Source: Sphaeroforma sirkka (Eukaryota; Opisthokonta; Ichthyosporea; Ichthyophonida). From it: a stretch of 28,308 bases of DNA. The stretch lies in assembly GCA_001586965.3 (NCBI GenBank), contig LUCW03001500.1:1-28308 (forward strand). Direction: 5' to 3'. The notes below the pieces were generated by a model. The model ran no database searches. It had not been told where the DNA came from and saw nothing but the letters and a program-made list of their open reading frames with translations. Made by a program: the position numbers and the translations under genes. Below are positions 8,828-17,961 of this stretch, piece by piece; position 1 is the first letter of the stretch; each line of letters begins with the position of its first letter.

Positions 8828-9280
8828 TGTAGAAATACGGCCTCCGGTCAGTCTAAAATATCAAGATCAATTGAGATAATACATTGGTTTTTATTTGTAT
8901 TTTAAATAATTTAGTACAAGCTCTTTTTCCAATATTTCCAAAGTGTTCTAAATTCACTTTGATGGCTCCAATAGCCTGAGTATTTGGTATGACTCATCTA
9001 CTTGGACCTATTTGAGACATTAGTAGATGTAGGATATTATAAACTAAATTTTATAATCTCCGAACTACTACTTATAGATTTTGGTCCTCCCGCCAATCTC
9101 CAAAATCCAATAGGTTTTTTCTTTTTTTAACTTTTCTTCAGATGGAACTTTATTTATATCAGCTAATGTATTAACGTGACTTACGTTATTATGTCTATTT
9201 ACAAATTAGGCAAGTGGTCATGAACACTTAGTACTTCTAGTGAAAATTATTCAATAAAGAACAGCTAGAGGTACGCCCTG
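8828..9280 (+). repeat. Partial LTR of the inner Gypsy copy
   Basis: It starts TGTAGAAATACGG and follows the family LTR for 453 bp, then stops at GTACGCCCTG, short of the 601-bp full length. It is almost identical to the minus-strand LTR at 1605-2205 and clearly less like the LTR at 14609 that ends the same plus-strand body. It therefore pairs with the wrong partner for a simple 5' LTR of copy B. Between 9281 and about 9297 lies a short stretch I cannot assign, and Gag homology with copy A starts at about 9300. Confidence 0.8.
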
Positions 9281-9299
9281 AATCGGCGGGAGAGAAAAT

Positions 9300-10560
9300 A
9301 TTTCAAAATTTAATCACTATAGCTCTGATGCTACCATTGACCATCCTCTTGACAAACCTAACCCTGTCAGAGGATATGATCGTATGAAACTCGATGAGGC
9401 TTACCACCCTCATAACATCGATCCTCATTTACCATCTAACCCTGGTAGTCACGACTTTGGTAATCGTTATATCAGTACCTCGCTAGAGAGTACCCACTCT
9501 AGCACTGAAGACGATGAAGTGAGGATCAGACAACAACGTCTCAGGCTATTATGTTTTGGTATGCAAGTTCTTGAGGACTGTCTATTGAATGACTCTGACC
9601 TTGACGATAAGAAAGCGGATAACATTCGCTATCTAATCGATAACAAGAGAAAGGAGATAGACTCCATCTTGGCACTAGCAGCCCGTAGCACTGAGCATGA
9701 GCCTCGTGAACACTTAGAACCAAGCTTTATAAAGCAGCTAGGTAACGCGCAGGCTGAGGTCGATTTCTCTACTAATGAGAGTACAGTGGAGACACTGAAG
9801 GCCTTCGACCAACTTAAGGAGTCTGCCAGCCTTAAGGATAAGCAGATGATGAATGCCTTTATTCATTTCTGTGAGCCAGGTGAATGGCGAACTATCTTGA
9901 AGGCTCATGAGCCCAACTGGAAAGCCCTACCCTGGCACCAGTTGCGTGATAATATACTTAACACCTTTTTTGAAGATGCACGTGACCGTGAACTTCTAGA
10001 GTCTCGCAAGTTCTTTGCGAACGATACCACTATTCGAGGTGCTCTAGCTCATATGACATACTGGCGAATATTTATTAATTTGTCAGATGATGGAGACTCT
10101 GGGAGCTAACCTCTTTAAGAAAGTCAATGATAACATCATCGCCTATGGTGATTTGCGATCTATGCCTTGGTCTGTCTTTGAGAAGATAGTTCACAAGCAT
10201 ACCAATTCCTCTACTAGAGTACTTAGTACCACGAGCTACACCCAGCCCACTAAGCGAAACGCAGTAGAGACTAATACTGCGCGTAGTACTAAGAAACCTC
10301 GCACTACTACTGGAGGGGGTACTGGCTCTACTTCTACCGAACCGAAAGATGAAAAGAAGGTGAGAGCGCCTTGCAAGAAGTGTGGTTAAAACCTCACAAA
10401 ACGTAATGGCAAGTGGAATGGTAGACACGACCCTGTTAAGTGTGCACCAGGCAAGCCAGATTTTGGACACTAAATGAAAGAGTGTACTACTTGAAAGGGT
10501 ACCAACGGTTGACACAAAGATGATTGCAAGGACATGCCGGACGTCCAAGTTAAGCACTGA
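9300..10560 (+). pseudogene. gag: Gag, Gypsy copy B
   Basis: This is the Gag polyprotein of the main Gypsy family. The largest open stretch (9384-10109, 241 residues) has the helical, charged capsid-like composition described for copy A, including L-E-D-C-L-L-N-D-S-D-L-D-D-K-K and F-I-H-F-C-E-P-G-E-W. A second stretch (about 10087-10389) continues with W-S-V-F-E-K-I-V-H-K-H and a basic, T/S/G-rich tail (K-R-N-A-V-E-T; T-G-G-G-T-G-S-T-S) leading into a Cys-His cluster from about 10366 (C-K-K-C-G) to 10535, probably zinc knuckles that bind RNA. No recognisable leader or primer-binding site precedes it. It is broken, with roughly two or three lesions by eye. Confidence 0.7.
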
Positions 10561-10569
10561 CAGTTCTAT

Positions 10570-11225
10570 ATGTGTGTACTAGAGTAAGATTATGAGAAAA
10601 ATTTCATTAAAATCTATACCAAAGGAGTGTGATGAACGTGTATTTCAAACCGTTTATGTAAATGGATACAAGGTTATAGCACTATTTGATCCAGTGGCTG
10701 AAGTCTCTGCTATCTCACGCCGAGTAGCCTACGCTACAGATATGGCTGTCCATAACGAAACAACTGATTTAATCTTGGGAAATGGCAAAGTTACTACTTG
10801 CGAACAAGCCATTGACTATGCACACATAATGCTGTCAGACAGAAGAGAAGTGAAGACTCACCTAATCGTTACTGACATGTCTCAGAAATACGATTTAATT
10901 ATAGGTATGACTGATCTTCTCAGTTTACGTGTAACTCTCACTTGTTTGCCTAATGGGCTAGACCCAAATAAAGATCAGTCAGATGATAACATGTTAAAGA
11001 TACCTAAACCTCCGGAAGGTGAAGCAAAAGATATGATTCCTCACTTTACCGATATAATTATGGACTTAATAATACAAAACAGAGAGATTGCAATAACTGG
11101 CTGGTGTATGTTTAAGTTCTCTAGCGGGTACGTTAAGCTTGACTTAACAAACGTCGACTTCTCTGAGTTAAAGTGTCCTTCACATAACTACCGTAAGTTG
11201 GAGACACAAAGACGTTGTTGAAACC
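10570..11225 (+). pseudogene. pol: Aspartic protease region, Gypsy copy B
   Basis: The open frame 10592-11221 (209 residues) begins just after gag. It reads V-Y-V-N-G-Y-K-V-I-A-L-F-D then A-E-V-S-A-I-S at about 10650-10720, the position of the aspartic protease active-site block. L-I-I-G-M-T-D-L-L-S-L at about 10897-10930 is the second family hallmark. From about 11095 the frame passes into the RT N-terminal part (W-C-M-F-K-F-S-S-G-Y-V-K-L-D-L), so protease and RT were one polyprotein. Copy A at 5784-6285 is the counterpart. Confidence 0.7.
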
Positions 11226-11640
11226 CACATTGAAGATTGGTTTAAACAGGGTCTAATTGAAATCAATTATGATGCAACCCCAGTTAACTTAGCTCCCTTA
11301 GCGGTCGATCAATATGAATCTGAAGAAGTACCAGTTTAAAAGTGCACCTGAAGGCTTACACATGTTACCTTCTTTCCTCCAACAAGTTATGATATAACTA
11401 TTTGTGGACCTGTCGGATAACGTATCAGTATATTTAGATGATATATTTATCTTTACAAAGACAGCACATGAACATGCTAAACTCGTAAGGAAGTCTTAAA
11501 GCGACTAAACCATGCCAACCTTAAGATTAATGAGGACAAGTGTTCTTTTGCTAAAGACACTATACACTTACTTGGTTACAAGGTATCTGCAGCCGGGGTA
11601 GAAATTGATCCTGGCAAGACACAATTCTGTTGGATTTATC
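11226..11640 (+). pseudogene. pol: Reverse transcriptase region, Gypsy copy B
   Basis: The active-site block V-S-V-Y-L-D-D-I-F-I-F-T lies at about 11422-11457, and K-D-T-I-H-L-L-G-Y-K-V-S at about 11550-11587. It lies between protease and RNase H as in all Gypsy pol genes. The reading is broken several times in this stretch, and homologous breaks may predate the split of copies A and B, since the two copies look alike here. Confidence 0.7.
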
Positions 11641-12240
11641 AACACCGATTACTGGAAGAGATGTGAACTCTGTGTGTGGGCTTGTTAACTTCTTCTCGGA
11701 TTCGGTACCTCATCTCTCTCATTACTTAAAGCCTTTCAGTCACCTACGGCTGCACAAAGGACCTTTGGGAAAGCTCTGGACTAAAGAATGTGATGATGCA
11801 TTCAAGCAATCCAAAGTAAATTAGTGGACGCTCCCATCATGCAATACCATGTGGATGGCGTCCCATTCCAAGTAGCAATCGACGCTTCAGATCGAGCGGT
11901 AGGTGGAGTGCTATACCAAACGATAAATGGTAAACCACGTTACATACAATTCTTTAGCAAGAGTTATAATAAGAGTCAACGGAATTACCCTACCGTTAAA
12001 CAAGAGCTCCTTGCTATAGTTACTGCGCTAAGACAGTTTAAAGACTACCTTTATGGAAGTTACTTTACTATCGCCTGTGATCAAAGGTCTTTAACATACT
12101 TAAAAGATATGAACCCTGATTCACAGTTGGTGAGCCGCTGGCATGACATTATTGCCAAGTTCGCTTTTAATATAACACACATACCAGGAATACATAACCA
12201 TCTTCCTGACATGCTCTCTCGACTTGTGCCCGACTACCAG
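11630..12240 (+). pseudogene. pol: RT connection and RNase H region, Gypsy copy B
   Basis: RNase H landmarks are all present: F-Q-V-A-I-D-A-S-D at about 11866-11892, K-Q-E-L-L-A-I-V at about 11998-12021, A-C-D-Q-R-S-L at about 12071-12091, and H-L-P-D-M-L-S-R at about 12199-12222. The upstream segment 11630-11820 is the RT thumb and tether. The body continues without a gap into the methyltransferase-like segment, so the two were one polyprotein. Confidence 0.85.
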
Positions 12241-12264
12241 AAAACAGTCAAGGAGTTATTAGCA

Positions 12265-12700
12265 ACCGATTGGATGCTAAATAAGAAATGGGTTAACCTC
12301 GCTCAATCACGATGGGGTCCATTTACTGTTGATATGTTCGCCGCAGAACATAACAAACAGGTTTCTGAATATAGGTCGTTGACTCATCCTAAAGGTGATG
12401 CATTTCAGCTTGACTTATCAAAGCATAATGCGTGGGCTAACCCACCTTGTCAACTTATCGCACAGTTGTTAAATTATGTTAATATTACTAAATCTACCAT
12501 TACGCTGTGTTGTCCCTTACGTAACTCCGACCCATGGATACGTGATTTAATTAATATGATACAAGACGAGCCTATCTATGTCGACCGTGAAACCGACACG
12601 TTCTTGTATCAGGGATCCTATTTTATTAAGAAGACACCTTGGAAACACACCATCGTTTGTCGCATCGGTCCTGCAGGTACCACTAAGGGGGAAACCCTCG
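12265..12700 (+). pseudogene. pol: DIRS-type methyltransferase-like domain in Gypsy pol, copy B
   Basis: This is the same domain as in copy A at 4190-4620. W-G-P-F-T-V-D-M-F-A lies at about 12313-12342, K-G-D-A-F-Q-L-D-L at about 12391-12417, N-P-P-C at 12439-12450, I-T-L-C-C-P-L-R near 12500 and P-W-I-R-D-L near 12532. These resemble the block that follows RNase H in DIRS elements and is compared with Dam-type N6-adenine methyltransferases. The open frame from 11824 runs through RNase H and this domain together, so it is a true part of the polyprotein and not a chance neighbour. Its presence in two copies of different age argues it belonged to the family. Activity is inferred only. Confidence 0.6.
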
Positions 12701-12704
12701 ACCG

Positions 12705-14454
12705 AGTTCTTAGCTAAACTAGAGGAGTCCAAGGAGTTTGAACAAAAGCTCAAGACTCGTACAACACATGCACCCAACAAGAATGCAGTTGAGGTTATGC
12801 CGATTGAGACAGCATTAGATCGTAAAAACATGGAACTAGCTAAGGTCATGGATCAAAGACTCAAAGCTCTAAGAGAACCTGAAGCTCGCACTCAGCTACT
12901 TAAAGCGCTGCTTAAAGAACAGCCACGAAACAACTGAAGAAGATACTTCAACAATCTAATGTTGTTAATTACGTATCTCAGGAGTCTACCCCTCCTGATA
13001 CTGAAGTTGCCCTATCTAACGTGACTATGGTTCATCCAGCCAGCGTTACACAGAATCTGACTGACTTAGAAGAGCTCGAGAGTAGAGTTAAAATAGTACA
13101 TAATTTAACTCATCGAGCATATGAGCATACTTATAAGATGGCTATTTGTGCGGGGCTTGATCACCCGGCACTGAAAGGAACCATACGTGAAGTATACCGA
13201 CACTGTACTGATTGTGAAAAGAACCACATCAAGCGATACGGTTGGGCACCCCTAAAAAGTGTGACAGAAGACCAACCGATGCGCCGAGTCATAGTCGATT
13301 TGGTTAAACTCCAAGCATACTGGCGATGTATGTATGTGTCATTTCTTATGTGTGGCTTCGGGCTATAACTTGCTTTATGCAATACCGAACAAACGTCCAC
13401 AAACAGTGGCAGAATTATGCTATCACGTCTTTAATGACTTCGGTTTCCCCCGAGTACTATGTTCTGATAACGGTAGTAGTTTTGTACCGACGTAATGGAG
13501 GCACTTATACTCGTATCAGGCATGACCCATAGGCGTGGTGTTCCTTACAAACCTCAAACGCAGGGTGCAAATGAGACTCGTCATAGAGAACTTAAGAAAC
13601 TCTTGCGTACCGCACTAGACGACGTTGAGGATATGTGGCCTTATCATTTGAAATGGGTTCAGACTCAAATGAATAACTGCATGAATCCTCAAACTGGAAC
13701 ACTCCCATTTCACTATTTCTTTGGCCGCCATAGTGAATTACAAGCAACGTTTGACAAAACTGCGCCCGATATACACGTTACTCCGTGGCTACAAAAGATT
13801 GAGCATATGCAGAACGTTGTTTACCCCTGTTTACTCGAGCACAAAAATCATGTCCTACTTAAAGCGTATGACCGATGGAATAACACTAAGAACATTGTTC
13901 AGTTCAAAATTGGCGATTATGTTAACATAATAAATCGCAATGCCAACGTTACCGAACTCTCTTCTAAGACAATCAGACCCTTTGTATTTCCTATCATGAT
14001 GAGAAGAGTGATACTTACGAAGGGGATAACTGGTACTAGCGCAACTAATTTAGGCACTCACCGTATCCCTACCTCTGAACTCTCATTCGCTCGCTCATTT
14101 GATTCTGATGTCCCAGTTACGGAGTCACAAGTCAAAGATATAATTGACAAAACATCCGAAGACGGTAACACTTACTACAAGACCCGTTTTATGAATGGAA
14201 CAGTAACTTGGCTAACCTCCGACGCGTTTCGTGAATCTCGCGACTTCCTTCGTATTTTTAATAAGAAATGGAATAAGTGTTTACATAAGAACACACGAGA
14301 GAAACGGAAAGGGTTTCCTCAGGTGACTACAAACCCGGATGGATCTGAAATTCCCTATTTGCCACCTACTTCCTGTGCGACTAAGCTCTCTGATTTGATT
14401 ACCAAGAGAGGAGAAAATTCTTCGAACTTACTTACTAACGAAGCCAAATACTAG
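12705..14454 (+). pseudogene. pol: Linker and integrase region, Gypsy copy B
   Basis: A charged helical linker (about 12720-12937) leads to the integrase. The zinc-binding domain is clear at 13110-13215: H-x3-H (H-R-A-Y-E-H) then C-T-D-C. The catalytic core follows, with Y-K-P-Q-T-Q-G-A-N-E-T at about 13543-13575 near the last acidic residue. F-K-I-G-D-Y-V-N-I-I at about 13903-13932 and a GPF/Y-like segment near 13970-13990 mark the C-terminal barrel. The tail reads to 14454 and shows no chromodomain. Together with copy A this defines the order PR-RT-RH-MT-like-IN. The region is broken. Confidence 0.8.
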
Positions 14455-14593
14455 ACGACATAGAGTACAACATGAGTCTTGAACTCGTCCAAATAGGCAC
14501 ATACTTACTCGATAAGCCATGACCGAACCCGTTTTACTTTGGTTTTCGCTTTACGAACTAGATCGTACATTCACGTACGTCCGTAGTCCTAAA

Positions 14594-14608
14594 AGCTACT
14601 GGGGGCTA
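14594..14608 (+). other. Polypurine-tract-like sequence, Gypsy copy B
   Basis: AGCTACTGGGGGCTA sits directly before the TGTA start of the 3' LTR at 14609, matching the minus-strand tract at 2206-2219 in copy A. Confidence 0.5.
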
Positions 14609-15209
14609 TGTATAAATACGGCCTCCGGTCAATCTAAAATATCAAGATCAAATGAGATAACATATTGGTTTTTATTTGTATTTAAAATAATTGAATACAA
14701 ACTCTTTTTCCAATATTTCCAAAGTGTTCTAAATCCACTTAGATGGCTCCAATAGCCTGATTATTTGGTATGACTCATTTACTTGGACCTATTTGAGACG
14801 ATAGTAAACGTAGGATATTATAAACTAAATTTTATAATCTCCGAACTACTACTTACAGGTTTTGGTCTTCCCGCCAATCTCCAAAATCCAATAAGACTTT
14901 TTCTTTTTTTATAACTTTTCTTCAGATGGAACTTTATTTATATTAGCCAATGTATTAACTTGACTTACGTTCTTATGTCTATTTACAAATTAGGCATGTG
15001 GTCATGAACACAGTACTGCTAGTGACATTTGTTTAATAAAAAACAGCTAGAGGTAAGTCCTGTGTGATCGAGGATATTTAGGCTCTTAACAAGAGGCAGT
15101 CCCGATCATTTTTACACAAGCTACCATTGCTAAATACTAACTGACTAAAGTTGTATCTTAGTTTATATAACATAGTCTAAAAACATAGAAATATCCATCG
15201 AAGTTTATA
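14609..15209 (+). repeat. 3' LTR (601 bp) of the outer Gypsy element
   Basis: It starts TGTATAAATACGG and ends CATCGAAGTTTATA, 601 bp, the same length as the LTR at 1605-2205. Its variants group it with the LTR at 665 and it is followed by GGAG, the bases that precede that LTR. It is the right end of the outer element. Confidence 0.85.
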
Positions 15210-15213
15210 GGAG
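15210..15213. repeat. Target site duplication GGAG, right (outer Gypsy)
   Basis: The bases GGAG directly follow the LTR end at 15209 and equal those at 661-664. Confidence 0.7.
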
Positions 15214-16590
15214 CGAGTCACGCGTGAACAAACCATGCACATGTGCAGGTCCACGCGCAATTTTGTATCCGACCGATGGCTACCCTGTGTTAACGAGCAA
15301 GTAAAGAAGCGGTTGACGGACCTAGTAATAACAAAACTCACGACGCCGACGACAGTGAACCTCCCGCTACTAACGGTGCCAATGTTTGATGCCGAAGTGA
15401 ATAAGAAGAATGTGAGAGCGTATTAGGTATGCGTGCCGTAAACGTTCTTATCTCTGGCGATCATTTCTTACTTCCAAAAGTCAATGAACTTATCTTTCGA
15501 CTGAAGAGTAAGGAGCTCTACGCACCCTTGAATATTTCTGTAGCTTACCATAGGCTGCCGATACACACAGACTCTGTAGTAAACACATCAAAATACGATA
15601 CTAAAACCTACTGAGTCTCCCTGAGGCTCAGTGCGGTGTATTTATTCTTATATTTGATTGTCTACGTGGTCTACAAATAATTCACCTCGTGTGAATTAAT
15701 TGTAAACTAATTCTAACTCCACACTGATAGTGGTTTAAGGGGACTTTTACCACAACTCGCAGTACCTGTTCAGCTCTACACATAAGCGTTACCAATACTC
15801 GCCCACAGCAGCACCGATCGGACTACACGTACTAATACAGCAATTCCAACGTACATTGATGGCGATACTCTACGCTGTACCTGTCCATCACTACATCGAC
15901 GACATAGTTGTCGCTGGTGATGACAATGACAAACTTTTTAACATGATGAAGAACGCTATCCAACGCTTGACGTATTACAGTTTCAAACTCAACGCAGAAA
16001 AGTGCTACTTGGCGATCGCCGAAGTCATGATCCTGGGGAAGAAGGTGTCAGCAGAGAAACAAGCGAAGTTACTCGACTGGCCTACCCCACTACAGTATAA
16101 ATACATTCCTACCTCCTTAGTATTGGCAAATTACCATCATGAGCACATACTTAACTTCGTGAACAAAGTAGTATCTTTACGAGAACTCTGTAAACTCAAA
16201 CCAAATGAATTGATCGGTGATCTACAGATGGGTACTGTATACTAATTGTTGGCAGTTTTATTCCTAGTAACTTTGAACAAGCTCAATACTTTGGTCCGAG
16301 TAACATACACGTTTTCGCGGATGCAAGCCAATGTTCGTCTACCTCGGATTTGGACGAATGATGACAAGGAAGGAAACGACTGGTCCAAGGTGAATGGGTG
16401 GATGAACCCTCCACGGGAGAACTACATAAGATGTTGCGGGAGATAAAGGCAGACGGAGCAAGAGCGACAGTATGCTTACCTTGAGTTCTGAGAGCGCCGT
16501 GAGTTGACTGATTCAAGCAGTTGCTACAGGCAGAACCAGTGTTAGTGCCACGAACACCGTATACATTGCTGAAGCCTGTCAAGAACACAT
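15214..16590 (+). pseudogene. pol: Reverse transcriptase and RNase H remains of old Gypsy-3 copy (right side)
   Basis: This is a different Gypsy family from the main one. L-L-P-K-V-N-E-L-I-F-R-L (about 15471-15506) and L-N-I-S-V-A-Y-H-R-L-P-I (about 15530-15565) match the RT finger and motif A region. H-H-Y-I-D-D-I-V-V-A-G at about 15883-15915 is the polymerase active site, with F-K-L-N-A-E-K-C about 30 residues later, as is usual. Near 16308-16330, H-V-F-A-D-A-S matches the first RNase H block. The stretch 15235-15426 upstream is an open frame of uncertain identity, probably the protease-to-RT interval. The copy is heavily eroded, with many breaks. It was probably the target into which the outer Gypsy inserted. 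Confidence 0.65.
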
Positions 16591-16611
16591 GTGGTAAGAC
16601 GTCATAGGGAA

Positions 16612-16612
<1 letters not shown>

Positions 16613-16688
<76 letters not shown>

Positions 16689-16720
16689 ATACTTACATAT
16701 ATATATATATATATATATTA
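16613..16720. repeat. (CA)n(TA)n microsatellite
   Basis: About nine CA units (16613-16630) pass straight into about 27 TA units (to about 16684). A short break (GATATACTTA) follows, and then about 12 more AT units (16695-16720). The H-T-H-T-I-Y-I-Y reading across it is an artefact. Confidence 0.95.
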
Positions 16721-16912
16721 TTGATCACAGTAAACCAAGATTGTTTACCAAGCATAAAACTACGATCAAATGCCGGAGACTCAACAATGTCTATCCCAGC
16801 ATCAACCAAGGAGAGAATCTAAACTCAGAGAGGGACACAGAAATATTACAGATGGAAATTTATCTCGAGCCGAAGTGCCGGGAGTACGGAAACATCATTA
16901 TAGAAAATCTCT
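16721..16912. other. Unassigned stretch between microsatellite and Copia-1
   Basis: Two plus-strand frames are open, one of them R-rich (S-Q-H-Q-P-R-R-E-S-K-L-R), but I recognise no domain or repeat. It may be the far end of Gypsy-3 or 5' flank of Copia-1. Confidence 0.3.
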
Positions 16913-17437
16913 GATCGGCATAAGGGCATCCCTAAATATCGGAGGAGTACAATCTAAACGTATAAGGCCAAAGATTACAATGGAAGCCACGATCAGTTGA
17001 AGAAATGGCGACACTACATTTGGATTGGGTCATAGAATAAGTAAGAACCTTTTTCACCTTAAGAGGTGTTTTTTTTAATGGCTCAAGGATCACGAGTCAA
17101 ATGCATATAAAAGCAGGGACTCGAATCAAATAAATGACAACTATTCACTTAAAACTTAACCCACTTTAAGATACTTTATTATCTGAGAACAATAACTTAT
17201 TAGGCCCGTTTTACCTCTACTCTGAGAATGACAAGCTTCGATTTGAAACCAAAGGTTAAATTCCTGGTTTTGTATATGCCGGTGCAATGGGACCAATGGA
17301 AATCTCAATTGGATATGATCCTGGGAAAACAGGGTCGCCTACAACTGATCGAAGCCGCTACACCACCTGACGACTACTATGAGACTCAACGTGAAACTTT
17401 TACTCAAGAGGATAGTGGAGCAGCGTATGCGTCAATT
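16913..17437 (+). repeat. Tandem duplication, unit 1 (525 bp), Copia-1 5' region
   Basis: The unit runs from GATCGGCATAAGGG to GCGTCAATT and is repeated at once at 17438-17961. I count about eight differences by eye, so identity is near 98.5 percent. It holds a TATA box (17106-17112), a five-base stem with a TAAG loop followed by eight T (17055-17076), and the first 70 codons of Copia-1 gag (from ATG 17228). Confidence 0.9.
17106..17112 (+). promoter_or_regulatory. TATA box, Copia-1 unit 1
   Basis: TATAAAA lies about 120 bp before the gag ATG at 17228. An identical box lies in the second unit at 17630-17636. It is likely the element's RNA polymerase II promoter. Confidence 0.5.
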
Positions 17438-17961
17438 GATCGGCATAAGGGCATCCCTAAATATCGGAGGAGTACAATCTAAACGTATAAGGCCAAAGAT
17501 TACAATGGAAGCCACGATCAGTTGAAGAAATGGCGACACTACACTTGGATTGGGTCATAGAATAAGTAAGAACCTTTTTCACCTTAAGATGTGTTTTTTT
17601 AATGGCTCAAGGATCACGAGTCAAATGCATATAAAAGCAGGGACTCGAATCAAATAAATGACAACTATTCACTTAAAACTTAACCCACTTTAAGATACTT
17701 TATTATCTGAGAACAATAACTTATTAGGCCCGTTTTACCTCTACTCTGAGAATGACAAGCTTCGATTTGAAACCAAAGGTTAAATTCCTGGTTTTGGATA
17801 AGCCGGTGCAATGGGACCAATGGAAATCTTAATTGGATATGATCCTGGGAAAACAGGGTCGCCTACAACTGATCGAAGCCGCTACACCACCTGACGACTA
17901 CTATGAGACTCAACGTGAAACTTTTACTCAAGAGGATAGTGGAGCCGCGTATGCGTCAATT
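17438..17961 (+). repeat. Tandem duplication, unit 2 (524 bp), Copia-1 5' region
   Basis: This is the second unit of the duplication, one base shorter because of a T-run difference. It has its own TATA box (17630-17636), gag ATG (17752-17754) and the hairpin-plus-T-run at 17580-17600, where the stem has one mismatch. Gag continues past its end, so unit 2 is the one joined to the rest of the element. Confidence 0.9.
17630..17636 (+). promoter_or_regulatory. TATA box, Copia-1 unit 2
   Basis: TATAAAA lies about 120 bp before the gag ATG at 17752, as in unit 1. Confidence 0.5.

Larger units (their letters stand above)
1605..9280. mobile_element. Inner Ty3/Gypsy insertion with oppositely oriented LTRs
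   Basis: This is a younger same-family copy nested in the outer element. Its two LTRs (1605-2205 minus, 8828-9280 plus) are nearly identical, differing mostly by homopolymer lengths, at roughly 1-2 percent by eye. They share variants absent from the outer pair. They nevertheless face opposite ways, so the span cannot be a simple insertion. It fits a minus-strand insertion into a plus-strand copy followed by recombination between the two gag-pol bodies, which flipped the stretch between them. On that reading the gag-pol bodies A and B are each mosaics of inner and outer copies. The element is broken and immobile. Confidence 0.6.
665..15209 (+). mobile_element. Outer Ty3/Gypsy element, rearranged and broken
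   Basis: This is the older of two same-family copies. Its terminal LTRs (665-1136 and 14609-15209) point the same way and are flanked by the 4-bp duplication GGAG. They share variants that set them apart from the other two LTRs of the family, for example ATCAAATGAGATAACATA against ATCAATTGAGATAATACA. By eye the two differ at roughly 5-6 percent of aligned positions, so the copy is not young. A second copy of the same family lies within it, and the two bodies form a large inverted repeat. It contains the full domain order gag-PR-RT-RH-MT-like-IN but is broken in several places, at a rough estimate six or more. Confidence 0.75.

Noticed and set aside
12547-12849. Minus-strand frame inside the MT-like and linker region of copy B
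   Set aside because: Shadow of the pol frame; the same shadow occurs on the plus strand at 4034-4264 in copy A.
16591-16914. Plus-strand open frame of 107 codons across the microsatellite
   Set aside because: Its H-T-H-T and I-Y-I-Y runs come from CA and TA repeats, so the openness is a by-product of the repeat.
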